Of a DNA stretch of 64,000 nt, positions 48,523-56,474 are shown in pieces (position 1 is the first letter of the stretch; each line of letters opens with the position of its first letter). The position numbers and the translations under genes are program-made. Source of the DNA: Mesorhizobium huakuii (GTDB taxonomy: Bacteria > Pseudomonadota > Alphaproteobacteria > Rhizobiales > Rhizobiaceae); NCBI RefSeq assembly GCF_030160235.1, contig NZ_BSNY01000053.1, positions 186,001 through 250,000 on the forward strand. The letters run 5' to 3'. The notes beneath the pieces are model-generated. The model saw only the letters and a list, made by a program, of their open reading frames with translations. It did no database searches and had not been told where the DNA came from.

Positions 48523-51201
48523 CTATCCGCGCCCCGCTTTCGCCACCTGTATTGCGGCTTGCGCGGCCGCCAACCTGGCGATCGGCACGCGATAGGGCGA
48601 GCACGACACATAATCGAGCCCGACCTCCTCGCAGAAGCGGATCGATGCCGGGTCGCCGCCATGCTCGCCGCAGATGCCGAGCTTGATCTCCGGCCGCGTC
48701 GCCCTGCCCTTTTGCGCGGCCATGCGCACCAGTTCGCCGACGCCGTCGATGTCGAGCGAGACGAATGGATCCTGCTCGATGATGCCTTTCTGGCGGTAGG
48801 TCTCCAGGAACGAGGCCGCATCGTCGCGCGAGATGCCGAACGTGGTCTGGGTGAGGTCGTTGGTGCCGAAAGAGAAGAACTCGGCTGACTGGGCGATGAC
48901 ATGGGCGCGGATCGCCGCGCGCGGCAGTTCGATCATCGTGCCGGTGAGGTAATCGATCTTGACGCCGCTCTCTTCCATGACGCTCTTGGCAACCGCATCG
49001 ATGCGCGCCTTGACATAGTCGAGTTCCTTGACCAGGCCGACCAGCGGCACCATGATCTCGGGAACGACCAGCGCGCCGGCCTTCTGGCCGGCCTCGACGG
49101 CGGCCTCGAAAATGGCGCGCGCCTGCATCTCGGCGATCTCGGGATAGGAGACGGCCAGCCGGCAGCCGCGATGGCCGAGCATCGGATTGAATTCGTGCAA
49201 GGCCTCGGTGCGCTGCCTGAGCCTGTCTGGCGATACATTCATGACAGCCGCGACCTCGGCGATTTCGGCCTCGGTCTTGGGCAGGAATTCATGCAGCGGC
49301 GGATCGAGCAGGCGGATCGTCACTGGCAGGCCGGCCATGATCTCGAACAGTTCCAGGAAGTCCGAGCGCTGCATGGGCAGGAGCTTGGCAAGCGCGATAC
49401 GCCGGTCCTTTTCGGTATCGGCCAGGATCATCTCGCGCATGGCGACGATACGGTCGCCGTCGAAGAACATGTGCTCGGTACGGCAAAGCCCGATGCCTTC
49501 GGCGCCGAAGGAGCGCGCCATGCGGGCATCGAGCGGCGTTTCGGCGTTGGTGCGCACCTTCATGCGGCGCACCGCATCGGCCCATTCCATGATGGCGGCG
49601 AAATCGCCCGACAGTTCCGGCTGCAACATCGCCACGGCGCCCTTGAGCACCTGGCCGTTGCCGCCGTCGATGGTGATGATGTCGCCCTTGCGGAACGTCT
49701 GTCCCATCGAGAGCAGCGTGCCGGCCTTGTAGTCGACGCGCAGCGACCCGGCGCCGGACACGCAAGGCTTGCCCATGCCGCGCGCCACGACGGCGGCATG
49801 GCTGGTCATTCCGCCGCGCGTGGTCAGGATGCCTTCCGCGGCATGCATGCCGTGGATGTCCTCGGGGCTGGTCTCGATGCGCACCAGGATCGCCTTGCGG
49901 CCTTGCGCCTTCAGATCCTCGGCATCGCCGGAGGAAAAGACGATCTCGCCGGTGGCGGCACCGGGCGACGCCGGCAGGCCGACGCCGATGACATCGCGCG
50001 CGGCTTTCGGATCGATGGTCGGGTGCAGCAATTGGTCGAGCGATGCGGGGTCGATGCGGGCGACGGCTTCCTCTTTCGTGATCAGGCCGTCCCTTGCCAT
50101 CTCGACGGCAATCTTCAGCGCCGCCTTGGCGGTGCGCTTGCCGGAGCGGGTCTGCAACATCCACAACTTGCCGCGCTCGATGGTGAACTCGAGGTCCTGC
50201 ATGTCGCGATAGTGCTTTTCCAGGCTGTCGGAGATGGTGACGAAGGACTGGAAGGCGTCTGGCATCAGCTTCTGCAGCGACGGCTTGTCGGAACCGGCGG
50301 CGATGCGGGCGGCCTCGGTGATGTTCTGCGGCGTGCGGATGCCGGCGACGACATCCTCCCCCTGAGCGTTGACCAGGAACTCGCCATAGAGCTGCTTTTC
50401 GCCGGTCGAAGGGTTGCGGGTGAAGGCAACGCCGGTGGCCGAGGTCTCGCCCATATTGCCGAACACCATGGCCTGGACGTTGACCGCCGTGCCCCAGCTT
50501 TCGGGAATGTCGTGCAGGCGGCGGTAGGTAATGGCGCGGTTATTCATCCAACTCGAGAACACCGCGCCGATGGCGCCCCAGAGTTGCTCCTGCGGATCCT
50601 GCGGGAACGGCCTGCCGAGTTCTTCCTCGACCTTGGCCTTGTAGAGCGCGATCACCCCTTGCCATTCGATGGCCGTCAATTCGGTATCGAGCTCATGGCC
50701 GAGGCTGGCCTTCTGGTCTTCGAGGATTTCCTCGAACACCTCGTGATCGAGGCCCATGACGACGTCGGAATACATCTGAATGAAGCGGCGGTAGCTGTCA
50801 TAGGCAAAGCGCGCATCGCCGGAATCGGTGGCCAGCGCCTCGACCGTCTCGTCGTTGAGGCCAAGATTGAGCACGGTGTCCATCATTCCCGGCATCGAGG
50901 CGCGAGCCCCGGAGCGCACCGACACCAGCAGCAGCTTCGAGGGATCGCCGAAACGGCGGCCAGTCAGCCGGCCGATGTGATCGAGCGCGACCGCGACGTC
51001 GGCTTCCAACCCCGCCGGATAGGCGCGGCCATTGGCATAGTAGGCATTGCAGACCTCGGTGGTGATGGTGAAGCCTGGCGGCACCGGCAGGCCCAGGCTG
51101 CACATCTCTGCCAGGTTGGCACCCTTGCCGCCCAGCAGATTCTTGTCGCCGGCACGGCCTTCCGCCGCACCATCGCCAAAGGTGAAAACCCATTTGGTCA
51201 T
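48523..51201 (-). CDS. ppdK: Pyruvate phosphate dikinase
   Basis: PpdK reversibly converts pyruvate, ATP and phosphate to PEP, AMP and pyrophosphate. The 892-residue protein starts MTKWVFTFGDGAAEGRAGDK, with the ATP-grasp region LLGGKGANLAEM, the phosphohistidine loop GGMTSHAAVVARGMGKPCV (His near 455), and the PEP-binding barrel with GLCRTEHMFF, GTNDLTQTTFG and the catalytic CGEHGGDP near 830. ATG 51201 with GGAGA upstream is chosen over an extension of 53 residues that looks non-coding. It stands alone here. Confidence 0.96.
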   Translation of the reverse strand: MTKWVFTFGDGAAEGRAGDKNLLGGKGANLAEMCSLGLPVPPGFTITTEVCNAYYANGRAYPAGLEADVAVALDHIGRLTGRRFGDPSKLLLVSVRSGARASMPGMMDTVLNLGLNDETVEALATDSGDARFAYDSYRRFIQMYSDVVMGLDHEVFEEILEDQKASLGHELDTELTAIEWQGVIALYKAKVEEELGRPFPQDPQEQLWGAIGAVFSSWMNNRAITYRRLHDIPESWGTAVNVQAMVFGNMGETSATGVAFTRNPSTGEKQLYGEFLVNAQGEDVVAGIRTPQNITEAARIAAGSDKPSLQKLMPDAFQSFVTISDSLEKHYRDMQDLEFTIERGKLWMLQTRSGKRTAKAALKIAVEMARDGLITKEEAVARIDPASLDQLLHPTIDPKAARDVIGVGLPASPGAATGEIVFSSGDAEDLKAQGRKAILVRIETSPEDIHGMHAAEGILTTRGGMTSHAAVVARGMGKPCVSGAGSLRVDYKAGTLLSMGQTFRKGDIITIDGGNGQVLKGAVAMLQPELSGDFAAIMEWADAVRRMKVRTNAETPLDARMARSFGAEGIGLCRTEHMFFDGDRIVAMREMILADTEKDRRIALAKLLPMQRSDFLELFEIMAGLPVTIRLLDPPLHEFLPKTEAEIAEVAAVMNVSPDRLRQRTEALHEFNPMLGHRGCRLAVSYPEIAEMQARAIFEAAVEAGQKAGALVVPEIMVPLVGLVKELDYVKARIDAVAKSVMEESGVKIDYLTGTMIELPRAAIRAHVIAQSAEFFSFGTNDLTQTTFGISRDDAASFLETYRQKGIIEQDPFVSLDIDGVGELVRMAAQKGRATRPEIKLGICGEHGGDPASIRFCEEVGLDYVSCSPYRVPIARLAAAQAAIQVAKAGRG

Positions 51202-51426
51202 GCTTTGCTCTCCGGTTGCAGGAGATTGGAAAGATTGGCGAAACGGAAAGTTCCACCCTGGTCCGACTTTGGAGCGATATGATGCTGCAGTGCGAAAGGC
51301 AAGCGCCGGCAGAGCCGTCCCGCCGCTACAATCGATTAAGAAAAAGCCTCGCTTGGGCATGCGGCAAAAAGACTTGCCACCTCACGACTTGACGACTAGA
51401 ACATAAAGGGAACAACGAGGTGCCCC

Positions 51427-51771
51427 ATGAAACTGACCGGAAAACTCGACTATCTGGAAATGCCGGCGACCGGCGGCACGCTGGACCGGTTGAAGGCTTT
51501 CTACAGTGCCGCCTTTGCCTGGTCGTTCACCGACTACGGGCCGACCTATTCGGCCTTTGCCGAGGGCCTGGATGGCGGTTTCCAGGCCGATGCCGCGGAA
51601 GCACCGGCCAAGCCGCTGCCCGTGCTCTATAGCGACGACCTCGAGGAAACCCTCGGCGCCGTCGAAAGTGCGGGCGGCACGATCATCAAGCCGATCTTCC
51701 CGTTCCCCGGCGGCCGGCGCTTCCACTTCGTCGATCCGGCCGGCAATGAGCTGGCTGTCTGGGGTCAATAG
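51427..51771 (+). CDS. VOC/glyoxalase-fold protein
   Basis: This 114-residue protein has one vicinal-oxygen-chelate unit: LDYLEMPATGGTLDRLKAFY at the start, AFAWSFTDYGPTYSAF, a central LYSDDLEETLGAVESAGGTI and the closing RFHFVDPAGNELAVWG. Such proteins include glyoxalases, bleomycin-resistance proteins and dioxygenases; the function here is unknown. GAGG lies 7 nt before the ATG. It is the last chromosomal gene before the tRNA-Gln and the phage-like element. Confidence 0.88.
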   Translation: MKLTGKLDYLEMPATGGTLDRLKAFYSAAFAWSFTDYGPTYSAFAEGLDGGFQADAAEAPAKPLPVLYSDDLEETLGAVESAGGTIIKPIFPFPGGRRFHFVDPAGNELAVWGQ

Positions 51772-51899
51772 CCCGCCCGAAAAGGATCCGATGGCATTTG
51801 TGGATTGCTCGATTTGGGCATTCCTGCCATCGCTCATAAGCATTGTGCTTTTCGGCTGCTCTGCTAATAACGCGCCGCACAAGCGACTCTGACGGCTAT

Positions 51900-51974
51900 T
51901 GGGGCGTCGCCAAGTGGTAAGGCATCGGTTTTTGGTACCGACATTCCCAGGTTCGAATCCTGGCGCCCCAGCCA
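51900..51974 (+). tRNA. tRNA-Gln (anticodon TTG)
   Basis: A full cloverleaf can be drawn. The acceptor stem pairs TGGGGCG with CGCCCCA, discriminator G and encoded CCA follow at 51971-51974, and the anticodon stem TCGGT/ACCGA encloses the loop TTTTGGT, giving anticodon TTG. The T-arm carries GGTTCGAATCC. Everything downstream is phage-like or accessory, so its 3' end is the likely integration site. Confidence 0.95.
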
Positions 51975-52027
51975 TCATAAAATAACGCAATAAAATCAAC
52001 TATTTACAGCTATTTCTATTTTTTGGT

Positions 52028-52052
52028 GTGACGTGTTCTAGGTCACCTTTTT
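52028..52052 (+). terminator. Possible terminator downstream of tRNA-Gln
   Basis: A short stem GTGAC/GTCAC with a 9-nt loop is followed by C and five T. It lies 53 nt after the tRNA in AT-rich sequence. The stem is weak, so this is tentative. Confidence 0.35.
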
Positions 52053-52099
52053 AGGTTTCGACGCCTAGTTGTGGCACCAAGTTTTTGTGACTGCAACAC

Positions 52100-52579
52100 C
52101 TACGGAACCGCCCCAATCAATTGGAAAATAAAGCCTGTGACAATCAAGAAGATACCAACGCCAATTGGAGGCCGATATTCCCGTGGTCGCCGTTGGTGCT
52201 CTGCCAGCTTCATTTCGAGTTTCGATATAGCCACGTATCGAGAGTCGACAGTCTCGAGCTTCCCAAGCGCACTTATCGGTTGCGAGAGCTGAAGTGAGGC
52301 TAGCAAAATCGACGCACGCGAATTTGTGCCGAAGTGATCTAGCATAGTCGCGTCGTCATAACCCGCCCGCACGATGCCTTTAGTGTCGGCCTCGGTCCGC
52401 CGGTCTATCAAACCCTGATAGGCAGCAAGATCGATGCGAGCCCGAGCAAGTGCCTTTCCGGCCTTATAGAGCCGAAACTCCGGAATTAAATCCCAAGCCA
52501 GAATCGCTACGCCTGTCATATCTGCCGACAAACCCGAGACGGACCACCAGCCGGATGCCATACCAAAGAGCGCGGTCAA
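52100..52579 (-). CDS. Unknown membrane protein next to tRNA (159 aa)
   Basis: I do not recognise a family. The protein starts at TTG 52579 (MTALFGMASGWWSVSGLSAD), supported by AAGGAGAG about 10 nt upstream. It has an N-terminal hydrophobic segment (MTGVAILAWDLIPEF), a central helical part and a C-terminal membrane segment (IGVGIFLIVTGFIFQLIGAV). It is the gene closest to the tRNA-proximal end of the element, where accessory cargo is common. A role in exclusion or defence is only conjecture. Confidence 0.65.
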   Translation of the reverse strand: MTALFGMASGWWSVSGLSADMTGVAILAWDLIPEFRLYKAGKALARARIDLAAYQGLIDRRTEADTKGIVRAGYDDATMLDHFGTNSRASILLASLQLSQPISALGKLETVDSRYVAISKLEMKLAEHQRRPREYRPPIGVGIFLIVTGFIFQLIGAVP

Positions 52580-52619
52580 GAGGCGATCTCTCCTTCGTCA
52601 GGCCGTAGAAGCCGTTAAA

Positions 52620-53255
52620 TCAAAACCATTTATCTATGTATGGTCGCAAAGCTGTCGTAAGCACCAAGACAATGACGGCTGTAACAGCCGATGCTACAAT
52701 CTGGGACCAATGACGACCCAGCCAATTTTCACCCCCCTTATATCTAACTGATTTTCTCCAATTGTCTAGATACCAGTATCTTGCCAATATTATTAAAGAA
52801 ATCGCTCCCGGAATACAGGACAATATGTATGTCTTGTTCAAATCATAGTGCATAAATGATCCGAATACGATAATTATAACGCCCAATGTGAATGTTAATC
52901 CATAAGCCTTACCGGATATATCCGCAAATCTATCCTCAATACCTTTTTCTTTCTCCAGGTGGGACTTTAATGAAAGCGCCTTTTCATACATTCCATCTTT
53001 AGGAAGAACACTGGATATTGTTGTCCCCCAAGAGCTGAACGACAGCGCAACACCGTCACAAATTACTCTCGGGTTTCCAACAATAAGGGCTTTATTTGCA
53101 GCGATGTCATCAACATTCTCAAACTCAAGATTGTCATTTTTCGCTTTTATTTCTTTGAATCCGATAGAAGACAATATCGAAATCAACGTATCTATGTCGA
53201 TAGTGATACGCCCAATTGAAAATTGGACGAATTCTTTACTAATATCTTTTACCAT
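52620..53255 (-). CDS. Unknown low-GC membrane protein (211 aa)
   Basis: The 211-residue protein has a soluble N-terminal half (ISKEFVQFSIGRITIDIDTL; LEFENVDDIAANKAL) and three hydrophobic stretches in the C-terminal half (GLTFTLGVIIIVFGSFM; ILSCIPGAISLIILARYWYL; SQIVASAVTAVIVLVLTTAL). GAGGGG precedes the ATG at 53255. The sequence is clearly AT-rich compared with the chromosome, pointing to recent acquisition. No family is recognised. Confidence 0.7.
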   Translation of the reverse strand: MVKDISKEFVQFSIGRITIDIDTLISILSSIGFKEIKAKNDNLEFENVDDIAANKALIVGNPRVICDGVALSFSSWGTTISSVLPKDGMYEKALSLKSHLEKEKGIEDRFADISGKAYGLTFTLGVIIIVFGSFMHYDLNKTYILSCIPGAISLIILARYWYLDNWRKSVRYKGGENWLGRHWSQIVASAVTAVIVLVLTTALRPYIDKWF

Positions 53256-53360
53256 CGATCTACCCCTCGCCCCTCATGCTTCCGCAGTCTACCAACCACA
53301 AAGAATCAGTTACGCCTCTTTACGGTAGAATATACACGCCCAGCGACCAGGGCGACATCG

Positions 53361-53389
53361 GACGCGGTGCGACCCGCGCCCCTTGCATG
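53361..53389. repeat. Hairpin repeat, copy 1
   Basis: CGCGGTGCGACCCGCGCCCC and the bases that follow match 24 of 27 positions of the hairpin region at 54190-54216. The copy can form a stem with one mismatch around the loop TGCGAC. It lies between the 211-residue membrane protein and the DUF6232-like gene. Confidence 0.5.
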
Positions 53390-53448
53390 CGCCATGAGGA
53401 GACTGACGAAGAGCCGCGCAGACTTGCTGGCGTTAACTTCGAAGCGAC

Positions 53449-53823
53449 TCAGCCACGCTGAACGATGGATTCGTTGAGCGCAGAGACAACGCTTGTGATG
53501 AGCTGCCCATCCGTGCTCTCCAACGCCTTGGTTTCACCGGAAGACGTCGCCAGCAGCACCGAATAGGATGCCTTTTGCTTAACCAGAGCCAAAATAGCGA
53601 TAGCAGTAAGTATACCGCCCACCATCAACGGGCCAGCGGTGCCGTGTCCGGCGAACAGTATTACAACCCCAACGACCGCCAAAACAATAAGACCGCCACG
53701 CTGCGGCTTCTTTTCGAATGACTTGACCGACGTTATTCCGCTCATCGCATATGTCTGGCTTCCCACCATAAAGCGCGATTTAGTAACACTCACGTTATCT
53801 TTCTTATAGATAAACTCTTCCAT
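53449..53823 (-). CDS. DUF6232-like membrane protein
   Basis: The 124-residue protein begins MEEFIYKKDNVSVTKSRFMV, continues GSQTYAMSGITSVKSFEKKP, then has two membrane segments (LIVLAVVGVVILFAGHG and LMVGGILTAIAILALV) and a beta-rich C-terminal tail (YSVLLATSSGETKALES). This layout matches small membrane proteins annotated as DUF6232, of unknown function. The ATG at 53823 is used; an upstream GTG/ATG extension adds five residues. It lies among accessory genes near the tRNA. Confidence 0.72.
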   Translation of the reverse strand: MEEFIYKKDNVSVTKSRFMVGSQTYAMSGITSVKSFEKKPQRGGLIVLAVVGVVILFAGHGTAGPLMVGGILTAIAILALVKQKASYSVLLATSSGETKALESTDGQLITSVVSALNESIVQRG

Positions 53824-54077
53824 ATTTGTCGCCCCCACTGCTGCATAAAAAATCGAACAACCGAGCCAGTCCGGTTGAAATCATGTTATTGATCTCCCGA
53901 CGCGAATATGTAAAGATCAAAGGGACGTAAATAGGCTGAGCCACGAATAAAACGTGGCTTACTGGGCGACTCGTCATCGCGGGCAATGTGCGAAGCCTCA
54001 CCTTGCTATCACCCTTCACTTCAACCGGACGTGCACCCTGAGCTTTATCAGCTCGCGGGAGCGCTGTCGTTGATAGG
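53824..54077. other. Intergenic stretch in accessory region
   Basis: No convincing gene is seen. A small hairpin (AGCCACG at 53939-53945 with CGTGGCT at 53953-53959) lies here, of unknown role. A 123-codon minus-strand frame crosses it but shows no protein-like pattern. Confidence 0.4.
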
Positions 54078-54179
54078 ATGATGGCCATGTGGTCCAAAAC
54101 GACCGTGACCGTTCTCGTTAAAATAAACTTGGCAGCTTGCCTCTTCGGCATCGCGGCTATTCTGAAGATTCTCATCTAA
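54078..54179 (+). CDS. Possible 33-residue membrane peptide
   Basis: A short frame starts MMAMWSKTTVTVLVKINLAA and continues CLFGIAAILKILI, resembling a single-span membrane peptide. A strong 13-bp hairpin begins 3 nt after its stop (54182-54213), as if terminating a small transcript. It runs opposite to nearby phage genes. Its size and form suit a small phage membrane protein or a toxin-like peptide, but this is tentative. Confidence 0.3.
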   Translation: MMAMWSKTTVTVLVKINLAACLFGIAAILKILI

Positions 54180-54181
54180 TA

Positions 54182-54213
54182 GCGAAGGGCGCGGTGCGAT
54201 CCGCGCCCTTCGC
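54182..54213. terminator. 13-bp perfect hairpin (hairpin repeat, copy 2)
   Basis: The arms GCGAAGGGCGCGG and CCGCGCCCTTCGC pair perfectly around a 6-nt loop. No T-run follows in either direction, so it may be a bidirectional or factor-aided terminator between the small plus-strand frame and the convergent gene ending at 54233. A related hairpin lies at 53361-53389. Confidence 0.55.
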
Positions 54214-54232
54214 ATGAGATGTCCGTGGCCGG

Positions 54233-54451
54233 TCAATCGTTCCGATATCCGAAGTCAGACGCTAGCTGTTCCAAGCGCTTAAGCCGACGACGAGCATTGT
54301 CGAGGTCGCGCCTCTTCCTTTCAGAGACAACTATGCCGGACTCGATACCCCAAATCTCACTGACGATTTCAGCTTCAAAGACGTCAAGCACGCGGCCTTG
54401 ATCAGTGATGCCGATTTTTTCGATTTGAGCGGCTGTCGGAACGCGGCTCAT
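54233..54451 (-). CDS. Small phage-associated unknown protein (72 aa)
   Basis: The protein starts MSRVPTAAQIEKIGITDQGR and ends in a helical charged region (SERKRRDLDNARRRLKRLEQ). It overlaps the upstream gene by 4 nt (ATGA), so both are coupled. No family is recognised. Dense packing in the phage-like region supports it being real. Confidence 0.6.
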   Translation of the reverse strand: MSRVPTAAQIEKIGITDQGRVLDVFEAEIVSEIWGIESGIVVSERKRRDLDNARRRLKRLEQLASDFGYRND

Positions 54452-54630
54452 GACAACCGCCTAACGACCTGTATCTCACGAAATGTCGGTTCTGTCAGTT
54501 CGCGCTTCATGCGAGCTTCAGTAATCGATCCATCGATCAACTGAGAGGGTTTGTCGAACCCCTTTGCGAGAAGTTCGGCAACCGCCGTGCTGGAAAGGCC
54601 AGATGTCGGATATTCAAGTATCTTGGTCAT
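54448..54630 (-). CDS. Small phage-associated unknown protein (60 aa)
   Basis: The start at ATG 54630 (MTKILEYPTSGLSSTAVAEL) has GGAGGA directly upstream, which fixes it. The sequence looks soluble and helical. It is coupled by a 4-nt overlap to the next gene. No family is recognised. Confidence 0.6.
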   Translation of the reverse strand: MTKILEYPTSGLSSTAVAELLAKGFDKPSQLIDGSITEARMKRELTEPTFREIQVVRRLS

Positions 54631-54659
54631 TGCTTCCTCCAAATAATACGAGACGTTCG

Positions 54660-54677
54660 CCGGAGCTTTGGCTCCGG
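54660..54677. terminator. Short hairpin in phage region
   Basis: CCGGAGC and GCTCCGG pair around TTTG. It lies just upstream of the 60-residue gene and downstream of the next gene on that strand. No T-run is present, so a terminator role is uncertain. Confidence 0.35.
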
Positions 54678-54781
54678 TTCGTATCTCGTCATTGCTGCGG
54701 GGAATACCTATCAGTCACATGTGATGATGGATCACAACAGGATTTTGGCGGTTTTTTATGACCTTGCGTTAGATCAAAGGC

Positions 54782-54943
54782 TTAGCGTTTCCGAGGCTTC
54801 ACGCTCGCCGGCCATATCTCGGCGGCCATAAGCGCCTCGACCATCTGGTAGGGCTCGCGCTTGCCGCTGAAGGGGCAAGGTTCGATCGCGGCGAGCGCCT
54901 GGGTGAGCCGGGTGTGCGTGTCGTTGTCGACGTAGGTGTCCAT
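54782..54943 (-). CDS. Small phage-associated unknown protein (53 aa)
   Basis: The protein begins MDTYVDNDTHTRLTQALAAI from ATG 54943, which has GGAGG about 7 nt upstream. A longer start at 54979 would add 12 residues. The sequence is soluble and has no recognised motif beyond a CPFSGKREPY stretch. It lies between two hairpins and the HUH-like gene. Confidence 0.5.
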   Translation of the reverse strand: MDTYVDNDTHTRLTQALAAIEPCPFSGKREPYQMVEALMAAEIWPASVKPRKR

Positions 54944-55051
54944 GTCATGTCCTCCGTTGCGTGATTGCGAGCGCAACATGAGTCATACCGGCCCGGTCGT
55001 CAACATATATTATTCAATGTTTTCATATAGTTAGATAAGTCATCGGTGACT

Positions 55052-56023
55052 TTACACGACCGAAACGTTCTTCAGGAGCGACAAAACCTGCCCACGTCGG
55101 GCGGTATAGAGCGAGCTGGCAGCGCTGCGCACCGCATTCGTCGAAGCAAACCAGTCACCATTGATCGGGCGCTTCATGTTCTTGAACCGCCCTCGATAAG
55201 GCACGACGCCAGACAAGACAGACAGCCCGCGAACGTAGTGACTCCAACCCACATTCGGGGCCGGACGGGTGTGAGCCTGAAACTGGCGAGCCTCTTCCCA
55301 CTCGCCACCGGCGATGCGTAGTGCTTTGCGGACACACAGCGAGTCACTGGACGCGATCTGTAGCTCGCCGTGACAATGTAGCCTTCGCGGCTGCCCCTCC
55401 TGTGTGAGCTCCACAGCGAACCAGAAATCGATAGGCCTTCCAAGGGCGAGCTTAAGCTGGCGATCAATTCGCCTGGACAACCATTTGACGGCCGACCGCT
55501 TGGTTCGGGCTAACCGGTCTATGTCGGGAGAGAGATTCAACGTAAACGAGTGAACGGGTCCGGTATGGCGTAACGAGTGGTGAAACCATTCGAGCGTCGA
55601 CAGGTCGCTTAGATCACGCCAGACAGCCGGCACGTCGTGAGCGGCTAAGCCTGTGTAGACGCTGAAGGACTGCCAGAAGCGTTCGTGGCAGGCGGCGTCT
55701 TTAGGAGAGAGGCTTTCGCGGACGTAGGGTGTAGGGGTAGCGGTGGAAGGACTAGAGGTGGCGGTTGGCGTTGAAGGGCTGGGAAGGGGTAACAGCACTG
55801 TAACTGAAGTCGCCCCGTCTTCCTCCAGTTCCTCAAGGGCGTCGAGCCCTTGGAACACATGACGAAAGGCAGCATCGCGGTAAGGCGATTTCAGGTGCTT
55901 CAGGTTTCCCTTTTTGTCACCACGCCCGTTTGTCAGCGTGATCACGATAGGAACATTTTCCTCTGTGATCAGGTGTCTGGCGACAGGCGTTGCCGGTAGT
56001 CCGGAGTCGATTTCAGGCGGCAT
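55052..56023 (-). CDS. Possible HUH-endonuclease (rolling-circle Rep-like) protein
   Basis: The 323-residue protein has an N-terminal Pro/Ser/Thr-rich linker (PSPSTPTATSSPSTATPTP) and a C-terminal domain with FTLNLSPDIDRLA followed about 50 residues later by RRLHCHGELQI, which fits the HUH pattern (two His flanking a hydrophobic residue) seen in rolling-circle Rep and related proteins. A Tyr in LYTARRGQVLSLL could be the catalytic tyrosine. These are visual matches, not a proven family. ATG 56023 is used; GTG 56107 would add 28 residues. It lies leftward in the phage region. Confidence 0.5.
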   Translation of the reverse strand: MPPEIDSGLPATPVARHLITEENVPIVITLTNGRGDKKGNLKHLKSPYRDAAFRHVFQGLDALEELEEDGATSVTVLLPLPSPSTPTATSSPSTATPTPYVRESLSPKDAACHERFWQSFSVYTGLAAHDVPAVWRDLSDLSTLEWFHHSLRHTGPVHSFTLNLSPDIDRLARTKRSAVKWLSRRIDRQLKLALGRPIDFWFAVELTQEGQPRRLHCHGELQIASSDSLCVRKALRIAGGEWEEARQFQAHTRPAPNVGWSHYVRGLSVLSGVVPYRGRFKNMKRPINGDWFASTNAVRSAASSLYTARRGQVLSLLKNVSVV

Positions 56024-56220
56024 GGGAGAGGTGTTACCTTCGATGATTGGGTTGCGGCTGGCGGGGCCGGCGATCGGAGCTGATGACGAGGCGAATGTGG
56101 GCGACACCAGTTAGGTGCCGCCCGATTCCGCCAAGAACCGCAATCATTCGAGTGCAATTACAGTATAGCAGAATTTCAGCGGTGACGGCGAGAAAAGCGG
56201 CCTTCCCTGAGTCAAATGGC

Positions 56221-56460
56221 CTATTCCGCGTTGAACTCGCGAACCACATTTGGCTGTGATACGAGAACGCCAACTTGCCAAGCCTCGATTTTAACTCGAT
56301 GCCCGTCCGCCGCGTCCCGGGCGGCTTCTCTTTCAGCTTCTTCTAAGGCGGGACTGGCAAAAGAATGTCGCCAATCCTCATCGTTGCGAATGACGAAGTA
56401 TAGCACTTGCGCACCCCCATGTTGAACCCAACGGTCCGAATCTAGCACGGGCGCACTCAA
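56221..56460 (-). CDS. Small unknown phage-region protein (79 aa)
   Basis: The frame encodes an acidic, alpha-helical region (ASPALEEAEREAARDAADGH) followed by a beta-like end (RVKIEAWQVGVLVSQPNVVR). The start is TTG 56460; GTG codons at 56448 and 56406 are alternatives. It ends 197 nt before the HUH-like gene and begins 14 nt after the tape measure stop. No family is recognised. Confidence 0.5.
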   Translation of the reverse strand: MSAPVLDSDRWVQHGGAQVLYFVIRNDEDWRHSFASPALEEAEREAARDAADGHRVKIEAWQVGVLVSQPNVVREFNAE

Positions 56461-56474
56461 GCAATCGTGTCTCG

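Noticed and set aside
48901-51282. A 793-codon open frame on the plus strand
   Set aside because: It lies wholly antisense to ppdK, whose motifs are clear; long antisense frames are common in GC-rich genes.
51382-51999. A 205-codon minus-strand frame crossing the tRNA
   Set aside because: Its N-terminus includes GAPGFEPGN, which is the tRNA-Gln read backward; it is a known type of false call.
53804-54175. A 123-codon minus-strand frame
   Set aside because: It overlaps the start of the DUF6232-like gene, lacks a good ribosome site and has no coherent protein pattern.
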